From Kiritimatiellia bacterium (GTDB lineage: Bacteria; Verrucomicrobiota; Kiritimatiellia; UBA8416; JADHWI01): DNA of 64,000 bases. Below, piece by piece: positions 31,245-39,545 of the stretch; the stretch's first letter is position 1; each line of letters starts with the position of its first letter. The stretch is taken from NCBI GenBank assembly GCA_030744755.1, contig JASLPY010000020.1, positions 1-64,000 of the forward strand, in the 5' to 3' direction. Below the pieces are notes generated by a model. The model saw only the letters and a program-made list of their open reading frames with translations. It was not told the DNA's origin and did no database searches. The translations under genes were made by a program, and so were the position numbers.

Positions 31245-33092
31245 ATGAACAAGATGTCTTTGGCCATGTTTATTGCTGCCTGTATCGCTTTAGGTCCTGT
31301 TTCGGACAACTGTGCGGAAGATATGTATCCATTGAAAAAGAACCGAAAGCTCTCACCCGGCAATACCACCTATTATATTAACCCGGCAGCTGGGAACGAT
31401 AGTAGTTCCGGCTTAAAAGAAGACCTCGCATGGCGCACATTCAGCCACATCAATCGCTTGCTTCTTTCCCGCGGGGACAAAGTGAAGGTCGTTTCGCCAG
31501 GATCATTTGACCAGACGCTTATGCTCATGGGCACAGGAACCGCTGGAGCTCCCGTTGAAATCAGCTTTGCCCCCGGTCGCTATGACTTCCATCCCGGCAG
31601 GGCTTTGAAGCGAAAATACCAGATATCCAACACGAACGGTGAACCGGATATCGGAAAAGCAATTGGAATTCTCCTGGAGGGAGCAAAGCATTTCAGGGTT
31701 TCCGGTCCTGGCGCGTACATTGTCTATCGCGGCAAGATGATTGAGGTCTGCATAGATAGTTGTGATAACATATCAATATCCGACCTTCACTTTGATTACC
31801 ATCGCCCTACGGTCTCAGAGTTCAGGGTAGCAGGCATTGGCGATGGGTACGCGGATCTGGAAATCCACAAAGACTCGCTGTACACAATCGAAAACGGACT
31901 CATCACGTGGAAGGGCGAAGGATGGAGCTATTCAACTGGTCTTGCCCAGGAGCTCGATCTGAGCACGAGTGAGGTACGTCGCCGGCGCGATCCTCTGAAA
32001 GGAATGACGCTGGAAGAGACCAAGCCGTTCCAGGTCCGTGCCCGCGGAGAGCATGGTATGAAACTGGATCGGATTTACCAGATACGCAATACCCTGCGGG
32101 ATTGCGCCGGCGTCTTTACCCGTCGCAGCAGGAACATCACGTGGAAGAATGTGAGATTTCAGTATCTGCATGGAATGGGCCTGGTAAATCAGTTCTCCGA
32201 AAACCTCACCTTCGATACAATTGCCGTCGCCCCCGACAAGACAAGCGGCCGAACGACCGCTGCATGGGCCGACTGTATCCAGGTCTCAGGCTGCAAGGGC
32301 AAGCTGCTGGTAAAGGACTGCCTCTTTTCAGGGGCCCATGATGATGCCATAAACATCCACGGAACACATCTGCGCGTTGTTGAGTGTATCTCCGACAAGC
32401 AGATAAAGGTGCGATTTATGCATCCCCAGACTTTTGGGTTTATGGCCTTTAACCCGGGGGATGATATCGAGTTTGTTGCCTGGGATTCGCTGAAGACTTA
32501 TGGTCCAAACAATGTCAAAGACGCGAAGCTACTCAATCCAAAAGAGCTCCTGCTTACATTGGAGAACCCCGTACCATCGGCGTTCAAAGAGAATGATGCC
32601 GTGGAGAATATCACCTGGACTCCCGAAGTGGAAATCCGCGGTTGTACCGTGTCACGGATTCCCACTCGAGGCTTCCTTATAACAACGCGACGTAAAGTAC
32701 TGGTTGAAGACAATGATTTTCTCAGGACACATATGAGCGCCATTCTTCTGGAGGACGACGCAAAGGGCTGGTACGAGTCGGGTTGTGTACGCGACATGAC
32801 CATCCGCAAGAACAGGTTTGTTCTCTGTGCCGAACCGGTGATAAATATAAATCCCCAAAACAGCGTCGCGAATGACTCAGTTCACCAGAACATTCGAATC
32901 GAGAATAATGACTTCCTGCTCCGAGGCACGACAAGCGTCAGGGCCAAGAGCACAAGAGGTTTGAGCGTTACCGGCAACACAGTATATTCAGAAGAACAGG
33001 CTGATGATGGAGTGGCTATAGAGACTAGCGATTGCTCAGACTTGAAAATGGAGAAGAATCGCTACTTACCGTTATCGAAATGGAACAAGTAG
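31245..33092 (+). CDS. Secreted parallel beta-helix glycosidase, GH110-like
   Basis: A 615-residue right-handed parallel beta-helix protein. Signal peptide 1-24. TYYINPAAGNDSSSGLK (~42-58) begins the fold. Beta-helix coils carry SISDLHFDYHRPTVSEF, NITWKNVRFQYLHGMG, WADCIQVSGCKGKLLVKDC and SGAHDDAINIHGTHL (~362-376), an acidic pair in the position seen in GH110 alpha-1,3-galactosidases. C-terminal coils contain ATNxVEDNDF-type repeats. The GH110 assignment rests on these blocks and could be wrong in favour of another beta-helix family. It would cleave terminal alpha-galactose outside the cytoplasm, and sits directly after a sulfatase. Confidence 0.7.
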   Translation: MNKMSLAMFIAACIALGPVSDNCAEDMYPLKKNRKLSPGNTTYYINPAAGNDSSSGLKEDLAWRTFSHINRLLLSRGDKVKVVSPGSFDQTLMLMGTGTAGAPVEISFAPGRYDFHPGRALKRKYQISNTNGEPDIGKAIGILLEGAKHFRVSGPGAYIVYRGKMIEVCIDSCDNISISDLHFDYHRPTVSEFRVAGIGDGYADLEIHKDSLYTIENGLITWKGEGWSYSTGLAQELDLSTSEVRRRRDPLKGMTLEETKPFQVRARGEHGMKLDRIYQIRNTLRDCAGVFTRRSRNITWKNVRFQYLHGMGLVNQFSENLTFDTIAVAPDKTSGRTTAAWADCIQVSGCKGKLLVKDCLFSGAHDDAINIHGTHLRVVECISDKQIKVRFMHPQTFGFMAFNPGDDIEFVAWDSLKTYGPNNVKDAKLLNPKELLLTLENPVPSAFKENDAVENITWTPEVEIRGCTVSRIPTRGFLITTRRKVLVEDNDFLRTHMSAILLEDDAKGWYESGCVRDMTIRKNRFVLCAEPVININPQNSVANDSVHQNIRIENNDFLLRGTTSVRAKSTRGLSVTGNTVYSEEQADDGVAIETSDCSDLKMEKNRYLPLSKWNK

Positions 33093-33224
33093 GCAGTTGA
33101 AAGTAACAGGGAATAGTTTGGCTCGAAACGAATCGCTAGAGAGGTTTTTTTGACAGGATTTGGGATGATTGAAGATGATCAGAGGGATCCTCCTCCGCCC
33201 CGCGGTCGCGGGACTACGGCTGTT

Positions 33225-34376
33225 ATGAAAGTAGCTCTTAGAATAACGGTTACCTGGTTGGTTTTGGGTTGTCCTCTAATCAGCTCTGCAGAACTGCCCT
33301 CGAACAATAACCCGGACAACCAGATCCGCTTTGCAACTTCGGAAGGGGCCGCCGCGCGGAGAGCACAGTTGGTACGTTTTATCTGGGCCGGGGGGCTTCC
33401 GGAGAAACGCCTTCCGAAAGTGACCGAAGATGTCGGCGCCGAAGCGTTCAAAGAGCATCTTAAAGGCCTTGATCAATCACTCGTCGCTCGGGTCGACCGG
33501 CTCGAGGTAGACATACTGGGCATCACATCACGAAGCTACTTGATACATCCGGCAAAGAGTTCCGAGCGCCCCCGGCTGGGCATTGTGCATGCAGGTCACT
33601 CACCGCCGGGGAATTACATAAAAACCGACTACATCGATTCGATTCATATCTTCCTCAAGAGGGGGGGTTCCGCCGCGATGATGCACATGCCGCAGCGTGG
33701 CTGGAATGACGATAAGACCGCAAAGCTGCCGAACGGAAAAGAGCCCGTAATAGGCTTCCGCGGCGCACATGCCTCCCACGCTGCCGTCGTGAAGCTCCCT
33801 GATCATGATTCGAGCCTTGCGCCGGGAGCGGGGTTTCAGCCCTTCCTGGAGCCTGTGATCCTGTGCATCAATCATTGGGCCGCCATCAGCAAGGGTGAAC
33901 CTGACGTGACGATGATCGGCCTGTCAGGAGGAGGTTGGACTACGCACATGGCGGCCGCCCTCGATATGCGAATACGGCTGAGCGTTCCGGTTGCCGGATC
34001 GTATCCTCTGTATCTTCGGAACAAGGATAAGGGTTCAGTGGGTGACCTGGAGCAGTTCTTTGGACCGATGTACAACGAAGACATTGCACCGGACGGTTCG
34101 GGGGGCGGTGTCGCCACATGGTTGGAGGTCTATGCGCTCGGCGGGCATGGCAAGGGACGCCGGCAAATAATGGTGACCGCCCGGTACGACAGTTGCTGTT
34201 TCAGAGGCCTGCCCGAGGAAACAGTCGACACCTTCAAAGATATCGTTGCCCGGACTGTGCAAAAGCTGGGCCATGGCAAATGGGAACACGTCCTCGACAC
34301 CACCCACCGCTCACACCAGATCTCCCCCTGGATACTTACAAACGTCATAGAACCAAGCCTGCGTGACAACAAATAG
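33225..34376 (+). CDS. Secreted alpha/beta hydrolase
   Basis: A 383-residue alpha/beta-hydrolase-fold protein, probably an esterase. I chose the start at 33225 because MKVALRITVTWLVLGCPLISS is a clean signal peptide. In-frame starts at 33150 or 33165 add a proline-rich stretch but have a better AGGATTTGGG spacing, so the start is uncertain. The nucleophile elbow is GLSGGGW (serine), MVTARYDSCCF has a candidate acid, and DTTHRSHQIS a candidate histidine near the end. It is followed after 1 bp by the diheme protein. Deacylation of the same polysaccharide is a reasonable guess. Confidence 0.7.
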   Translation: MKVALRITVTWLVLGCPLISSAELPSNNNPDNQIRFATSEGAAARRAQLVRFIWAGGLPEKRLPKVTEDVGAEAFKEHLKGLDQSLVARVDRLEVDILGITSRSYLIHPAKSSERPRLGIVHAGHSPPGNYIKTDYIDSIHIFLKRGGSAAMMHMPQRGWNDDKTAKLPNGKEPVIGFRGAHASHAAVVKLPDHDSSLAPGAGFQPFLEPVILCINHWAAISKGEPDVTMIGLSGGGWTTHMAAALDMRIRLSVPVAGSYPLYLRNKDKGSVGDLEQFFGPMYNEDIAPDGSGGGVATWLEVYALGGHGKGRRQIMVTARYDSCCFRGLPEETVDTFKDIVARTVQKLGHGKWEHVLDTTHRSHQISPWILTNVIEPSLRDNK

Positions 34377-34377
34377 T

Positions 34378-36567
34378 ATGAATGCGAAGCCCTTCATTAT
34401 CTCAGCTTTGATCTGTTCATCGATACTGGCGGCGGATCCGCCGGGGAGCGAGCGCCAAAGGCTGGAACGGCTTAAGAATCTCATGGACACTGTTCCGGCC
34501 ATCGTGTTCCTTGAGAATACTGAGTTCGGGAATGCCCCCCGTCTCAACATGTCGTTGAGCGATGGTCCGTACAAGGGCAAACCCTTCAAGGCAGGCGCGG
34601 CGATACGCATTCTCACGTTCAACGAGGATGCATCCACCACCGTCAATGATCTCCTGAGAGATCCCAACGGAATGATCCGTGACCTGGACGTCTCCTACGA
34701 TGGCGAGAGAATCCTGTTCTCATGGAAGAAATCCCAACTGGAGGACGACTTCCATATCTACGAGATGATCGTGGCTACGAAGAAGGTCCGCCAGGTCACA
34801 CGTGAGCCTGGCGTTGCTGATATCCAGGGACGATATCTCCCGTCCGACCGCATACTTTACCACTCCACCCGGTGCGTGAACGTAGTCGACTGCAACGAAT
34901 CCATTGATGTTGTCAACCTATACACGTGCGACTTACAAGGCGGCAAGATTCTCCGTCTAGGTTTCGACCAGGTATCGACCCAGTATCCGAGCGTGCTCTC
35001 CGATGGCCGGATCGTCTACACGCGGTGGGACTACAATGACCGCGGTCAGATCTATCCGCAGGGACTCTTTACCATGAACCCCGATGGCACTCAGCAACAA
35101 GCGCTATACGGGAATAACTCCTGGTACCCGACCTCGCTGATCCAGGCGCGCTCCATACCTGGAAGTCGCCTGCTGTTGGCCGTTACGACCGGTCATCACA
35201 CGCCACCACACGGCAAACTTGTGACTGTTGATACTGCACAAGGGCGCGAGGAGGGCAAAGGTGTGCAGTGGATCGCTCCCGTGCGCGCACTTCGTTACGT
35301 TCGCAAAGACAAAGCGGATCAGGACGAGCCACTTTTCCAGTACCCTTTTCCCCTGTCCGGGGACGAGTACCTGGTCGGTTATTCATTGGGGGGAAAGCCG
35401 GGAAGCAGCCATTTCGGGATCTACTGGATGAGTCGCGACGGCGAACGCGAGCTGCTGGCATCGGACCCGAAGGAATCGTATCGCCATCCCATACCCCTCA
35501 TCCCCCGCAAGGTGCCACGGGTGCGTTCGAGCACCGTTGACTACAGCAAGGACTACGGAACATTCTACATTGATAACATCTACGCCGGCGAAGGATTGCG
35601 TGGCGTTGCCAGGGGTACGGTAAAGAGCCTGCGTGTCATTGCCCTGGACTTTCGCCCCGCGGCTGTGGGGCAGAATTTTAATCGGGGCGAAGCCGGTAGC
35701 GCGCGGGTCTGCACGCCCGTCAGCATCTGCGCTGCGTGGGATGTGAAGCGGGTTCTTGGTGAAGCAAAAGTGTACGAGGACGGATCCGCCGCTTTCAATG
35801 CACCTGCGCGCACGGCCCTGTACTTCCAGGCAATTGACGGCAAGGGGCATGCGGTTCAATCCATGCGCAGTTGGGTTACACTGATGCCCGGCGAGACGTA
35901 TTCATGTATCGGATGCCACGAGGACAAGAACACTGCGCCAGTCACACATGAGAAACGTTCCCTCGCGATGAAGTCCGGTGTGCAGGAACTCAAACTGTTT
36001 CATGGTCCCGCGCGCGGATTCAGCTTTATCAAGGAGATCCAACCAATCTTCGACAAGCACTGTGTGCGCTGTCACAGCGGCAAGGTCTACACTGAGGATT
36101 TCCGCCCCGGCAAGGACGGTAAATCGTTCAGCCTGCTGGGCAAGCCTGTAAATGACAGAATGGCCAAGCGTGCGTGGAGCGAATCCTACTTGAGCCTTCT
36201 TCAAGCCATGGAATCTAAAGACGGTGGACGAATCAAAAGGTACACCGGATCCAACACATTCATCAATTGGCTTTCTCCCCAAGGTGGTCCGACAGTACGC
36301 GAGCCGGGATCGTTTGGCGCCAAAGCCAGCCGCATGATAGAGATTCTTGAAAAGCAACATCCCGATCGCGATGGCAAGCCCCGCACCGACCTCTCACACG
36401 AAGAAATGGCAATAATCTCCTGCTGGATAGACCTGGCAGTGCCGTTCGTCGGCGATTACCGGGAAGCCAACATCTGGACTCAGAGTGAACTTGCCTGGTA
36501 CCAGCACCAGCTCAGTAAGCAGCAGCGCCTTCTCCGTTCTGAATCGAAGAGCTATCCCCCGGAGTGA
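34378..36567 (+). CDS. Hydrazine-synthase-alpha-like beta-propeller diheme protein
   Basis: A 729-residue secreted protein. Signal peptide 1-18 (MNAKPFIISALICSSILA). The ATG at 34378 directly follows the upstream stop; a GTG at 34363 would overlap it. No Shine-Dalgarno is visible, so translation probably depends on coupling. Residues ~90-470 form a WD40/TolB-like propeller (DLDVSYDGERILFSW, GRIVYTRWDYNDRGQ). Two heme-binding motifs follow: CIGCH (~509-513) and CVRCH (~561-565). This order matches proteins annotated as HzsA-like, which are widespread in PVC bacteria that do not make hydrazine. Function here is unknown; a periplasmic redox or sugar-oxidation role is inference. Confidence 0.75.
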   Translation: MNAKPFIISALICSSILAADPPGSERQRLERLKNLMDTVPAIVFLENTEFGNAPRLNMSLSDGPYKGKPFKAGAAIRILTFNEDASTTVNDLLRDPNGMIRDLDVSYDGERILFSWKKSQLEDDFHIYEMIVATKKVRQVTREPGVADIQGRYLPSDRILYHSTRCVNVVDCNESIDVVNLYTCDLQGGKILRLGFDQVSTQYPSVLSDGRIVYTRWDYNDRGQIYPQGLFTMNPDGTQQQALYGNNSWYPTSLIQARSIPGSRLLLAVTTGHHTPPHGKLVTVDTAQGREEGKGVQWIAPVRALRYVRKDKADQDEPLFQYPFPLSGDEYLVGYSLGGKPGSSHFGIYWMSRDGERELLASDPKESYRHPIPLIPRKVPRVRSSTVDYSKDYGTFYIDNIYAGEGLRGVARGTVKSLRVIALDFRPAAVGQNFNRGEAGSARVCTPVSICAAWDVKRVLGEAKVYEDGSAAFNAPARTALYFQAIDGKGHAVQSMRSWVTLMPGETYSCIGCHEDKNTAPVTHEKRSLAMKSGVQELKLFHGPARGFSFIKEIQPIFDKHCVRCHSGKVYTEDFRPGKDGKSFSLLGKPVNDRMAKRAWSESYLSLLQAMESKDGGRIKRYTGSNTFINWLSPQGGPTVREPGSFGAKASRMIEILEKQHPDRDGKPRTDLSHEEMAIISCWIDLAVPFVGDYREANIWTQSELAWYQHQLSKQQRLLRSESKSYPPE

Positions 36568-36692
36568 GACGGACGAACCCGCGCCTGTCAACATGAGGGA
36601 ATCCTGAGCATGGAATCTCCGGTTGCGCTTCCCGCATCAAGGGCGCATACTACCTGCAGAATCAGTAGAGCTTTGCTGAAGAGGAAAACGTG

Positions 36693-37292
36693 ATGCAAGG
36701 AACTGGTTACATAACAATATGTCTCTTTCTGGCTCTTACGTCCGTAGTAGCCCACGGTTATGAAGAACACGTTGTAGTGAAGAGGCGTCGGCGTCTCGAC
36801 AACACGACATACGAAGTTATGACACGGTCAGACCTGCGCAAACTGGAATACAACAACCGCCGGGAGAAGATTATCCAAGTCAAAGCCCTGGCAAAGGCAG
36901 AAAAGGCCTGGAAAGAAGATCCCTCGAACAAGGGAAAGAGCTTCCCGCGATCGGTTGTCACTTCACCCGATGTGCGCGCCATGAAAGGGTACCGTGATCT
37001 GGCGGACGCTACTGAGGAGGCCAACCGCTACACGCAGCAGGAAAAGAAGCGGCTTGCCAAACAGAAAAAGGACCTCAAGGAGAAATACGCCGTTTATCAG
37101 ACAGCACGTAACAGCAGAGACCGGGGCAGAAGGCAGGAAAAGCGGTACGACATGGAGCGCTACAACGCGGCCCTGAAACGCGATGAAGAGCGTGAGGCGC
37201 TGCTTCAGAAAGCGGCGGATCTCTACGAGTCCGTCCTTGAAGAAGTGCGGGCTGAGTACACAACACGCCGTTCGAAGGTCCGCTCAGAATAG
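36693..37292 (+). CDS. Small exported coiled-coil protein, unknown
   Basis: A 199-residue protein with a signal peptide (MQGTGYITICLFLALTSVVAHG) and a highly charged, lysine- and glutamate-rich remainder predicted to be one long helix or coiled coil (RREKIIQVKALAKAEKAWK, EEANRYTQQEKKRLAKQKKD). The ATG at 36693 follows AAGAGG; the overlapping GTG at 36690 is less likely. It stands alone after the diheme gene (125-bp gap). Periplasmic scaffold or chaperone roles are conceivable, but no family is recognised. Confidence 0.6.
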   Translation: MQGTGYITICLFLALTSVVAHGYEEHVVVKRRRRLDNTTYEVMTRSDLRKLEYNNRREKIIQVKALAKAEKAWKEDPSNKGKSFPRSVVTSPDVRAMKGYRDLADATEEANRYTQQEKKRLAKQKKDLKEKYAVYQTARNSRDRGRRQEKRYDMERYNAALKRDEEREALLQKAADLYESVLEEVRAEYTTRRSKVRSE

Positions 37293-37347
37293 GAGAAATG
37301 TTGCCAGATTGACCCCGCGAACAATGGCAGTTTAGATATGGAGATTC

Positions 37348-37768
37348 AACCACCCGCGCCCCCGCGCTAGAGCTCCCGAGGACACAGAGGTTCGATGGGG
37401 AGGAGTGGGACTTGGGCTCTGGAGAAGTTGCATGAATCTGGCGGAATGCTCCCCTGACCCCCGGCATTCCTTAATCCAGATTCATGCAACGTTTGCCATT
37501 TGAGAGAGATGAGAAGTCACTCCCGTTGGCACCAACTTGGACGTTGGTTGTTGGGCGTTGGACGTTGGACGTTGATCACCTCCTCCCTCTCCTGAGGCAA
37601 ACGCGCGCTGAATTCGATGATCGTTTCGTAGACGTTGTGCGAAATGCTGCAAACGTATTGTCCCAGTAAAACGATCGTTGAATTCAGCGCGCTCTCCATA
37701 AGCTGAGTCTCCTCCTGTCTTCTAACCTCCGTGTCCTCGGGAGCTCCAGCGCGGGAGCGCGGGTGGTT
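37348..37768. mobile_element. Structured palindromic element, copy 2 (inverted)
   Basis: A 421-bp unit in reverse orientation relative to copy 1. The outer arms begin AACCACCCGCG at 37348 and end CGCGGGTGGTT at 37768. Hairpin A pairs GTTGCATGAATCTGG with CCAGATTCATGCAAC and GGAATGC with GCATTCC. Hairpin B pairs GCGCGCTGAATTCGATGATC near 37592 with GATCGTTGAATTCAGCGCGC near 37673. Where the sequence differs from copy 1, both sides of the stems have changed together. Between the hairpins lies a low-complexity run built on CGTTGGA (37541-37575). Confidence 0.65.
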
Positions 37769-37844
37769 ACGTTCTCTAGTTCTAATCCTCAATTCGCATG
37801 CTGCTAGTTCAATTCCGGCTACTTTCTGCCATCACCACTCGCAA

Positions 37845-37936
37845 TTATGTTGAGTAACTCCCTGGCGTCACACCTCATTCAGTGGAACGTGCATAATCTA
37901 CTTCACATAACAGGGGTTATGTTGAGCTCCACATAA
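37845..37936. repeat. Cluster of TTATGT(T/G)GAG motifs
   Basis: TTATGTTGAGTA at 37845-37856, TACTTCACATAAC at 37899-37911, and the near-perfect palindrome TTATGTTGAGCTCCACATAA at 37917-37936. The motif also occurs beside the other element copies. Confidence 0.5.
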
Positions 37937-38123
37937 ACGCAGTCGTTTGTATCAACTGCCATAGCGTCTCCATCCCGTTCCGTTTTCGTCATCGTGCTTG
38001 ATCGACATCCCTTCTGAAGGTATCCTTGCCGCCATGAAGCAGTCTATTCATGCCGGTCTTTTTTGGGGTCTGCCATCTTCGCCCGAAAGGAGGTCGCCCA
38101 TCAATCTAACTGCCAGGTCGAGC

Positions 38124-39494
38124 ATGACCGCCAAATCAACCTTCATTGCGCTGATATCCATCTGCATGTTCTATTGTTCGAATGCCTGCGACACCTGGGT
38201 CGCTCCGGGGAATTCAACGACATCGGGATGGATGATGCTTGGTAAGAATAGCGATCGGCCCAGGTTTGGGTGCCAGCCGCTGGTGTATCACGCGCGACGG
38301 AAATGGCCCGCAGGTTCTGAGATCGATCTTGTACGGGTCAAGATTCCGCAGGTCGAGGAAACCTTCACAACCATCGGGTCCTGCCCTTACTGGTGCTGGG
38401 GCTACGAAGAAGGAATCAACGAATACAGCGTGGCCATTGGCAACGAAGCTATTTGGACAAAGGTTCTCAGCGAGGACAAGGTCTCTGACAGGGCAGGTAA
38501 GGGGCCGAAGCTCGGCCCGACGGGAATGGCTCTCGTCAGGCTGGGACTGGAAAGAGGCAGAACCGCAAGGGAAGCTCTCAACGCTATTGCGAAGATTGTG
38601 GAAGTTCACGGCCAACACGGTTCGGCATCACCCACAAGAGGTATGGACGCTGCCTACCACAACTCTTTCATAATCGCCGATCCCGAAGAAGCATGGATAC
38701 TTGAAACCACGGGTAATCACTGGGTGGCCAGGAAAGTCACTGTGGGTCCTACGTCTATTTCCAACGGATTGACCCTGGGTTCTGAATTCGACCTTGCCTC
38801 GGTCAGCCTTGTTCAGCATGCCGTCACAAAAGGGTGGTGGCCGAAAGGGAAGGAAAAGGAGTTTCACTTCCAACATGCCTACTCACCCGGAACGGCGAGT
38901 GATGGCCCGGTTGTGACTCGCGTGCATCGACGCGCAAAGATCTCCCGGACCGTTCTTGAAAAGAAAGGTGACCGGGTAGATGTTCGTTGGATGATGCAAG
39001 TAGGGCGAACACCGGGCATCGACCTGAGCGCTACTGCGAGCTCATCGGTAGCTGTCCTCCCGGATTCGGAGGACCAGTTGCCGGTATACTGGTGGTGTCC
39101 GGCAAGACCCAGCCGAGGGTGCTTCGTGCCTTTCTTTATTCACGGCAAGGGCCTGCCGGAAATTGTCTCTACCGCGGGTACGGCCGGCATGCGTGTTGAA
39201 ATGGCGGACAGAGTAAAACGGGATACTTTTTCCGGCAAATCTTACTGGTGGCTTTTCAGGGATCTCGACGACAAAGCGGGAGGAGACAGCGAGAAGCTTT
39301 CCGTTATCAGGGAAACATTTGATGCATTGGAAAAAGAATTCGAGGTAGGGGTTCCCGCCGTAATCAAGAAAGCCGTACAATTGAGAAAAGACGGTCAGCC
39401 GGACAGGGCTGCTGCGGTTCTCGACTCCTATACAGGGAGATGCCTGGATAAAGTCCTGCTGAAACTGAATGACTTACGAGAACGGTTCGAGTAA
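38124..39494 (+). CDS. Secreted C69-family (secernin-like) peptidase/amidase
   Basis: A 456-residue Ntn-hydrolase of the C69 dipeptidase/secernin type. The start at 38124 (MTAKSTFIALISICMFYC) gives a signal peptide ending at NA just before CDTWVAPG. That cysteine would be the N-terminal nucleophile exposed by cleavage, an elegant fit between signal processing and activation. GKNSDRPRFGCQPLVYH, EEGINEYSVAIGNEAIWTK and NSFIIADPEEAWILETTG are family blocks. A perfect AAAGGAGGT lies 30 nt upstream with only an ATC codon at normal spacing, so the start is not settled. It leads a run with DUF1549/1553 and DUF1501 genes. Substrate unknown. Confidence 0.8.
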   Translation: MTAKSTFIALISICMFYCSNACDTWVAPGNSTTSGWMMLGKNSDRPRFGCQPLVYHARRKWPAGSEIDLVRVKIPQVEETFTTIGSCPYWCWGYEEGINEYSVAIGNEAIWTKVLSEDKVSDRAGKGPKLGPTGMALVRLGLERGRTAREALNAIAKIVEVHGQHGSASPTRGMDAAYHNSFIIADPEEAWILETTGNHWVARKVTVGPTSISNGLTLGSEFDLASVSLVQHAVTKGWWPKGKEKEFHFQHAYSPGTASDGPVVTRVHRRAKISRTVLEKKGDRVDVRWMMQVGRTPGIDLSATASSSVAVLPDSEDQLPVYWWCPARPSRGCFVPFFIHGKGLPEIVSTAGTAGMRVEMADRVKRDTFSGKSYWWLFRDLDDKAGGDSEKLSVIRETFDALEKEFEVGVPAVIKKAVQLRKDGQPDRAAAVLDSYTGRCLDKVLLKLNDLRERFE

Positions 39495-39513
39495 GGCAGG
39501 ACACGGGACTTGC

Positions 39514-39528
39514 CACGCCGCAGGCGTG
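39514..39528. repeat. Small hairpin CACGCC-GCA-GGCGTG
   Basis: A 6-bp stem with a 3-nt loop between the C69 gene and the DUF1549/1553 gene, 18 bp before the latter's start. It could affect coupling. No T-tract. Confidence 0.35.
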
Positions 39529-39545
39529 ATGCGGGAAGGCCTGTA

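Larger units (their letters stand above)
37293..38123. other. 830-bp gene-free region holding structured element copy 2
   Basis: It contains the palindromic element at 37348-37768, its conserved flank 37769-37828 (the inverted equivalent of 18845-18898), a cluster of TTATGT motifs at 37845-37936, and a ribosome-binding-like AAAGGAGGT at 38087-38095 with no ATG at a normal distance. Confidence 0.6.

Noticed and set aside
34378..36567. Genuine hydrazine synthase (anammox)
   Set aside because: No beta/gamma subunit or other anammox gene is present. HzsA-like proteins with this layout occur widely in PVC genomes unrelated to anammox.
37348..37768. Protein-coding content in the palindromic element, such as the small frames around 37484-37669
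   Set aside because: The apparent peptides come from CGTTGGA low-complexity repeats and hairpin arms, and differ completely between the two copies.
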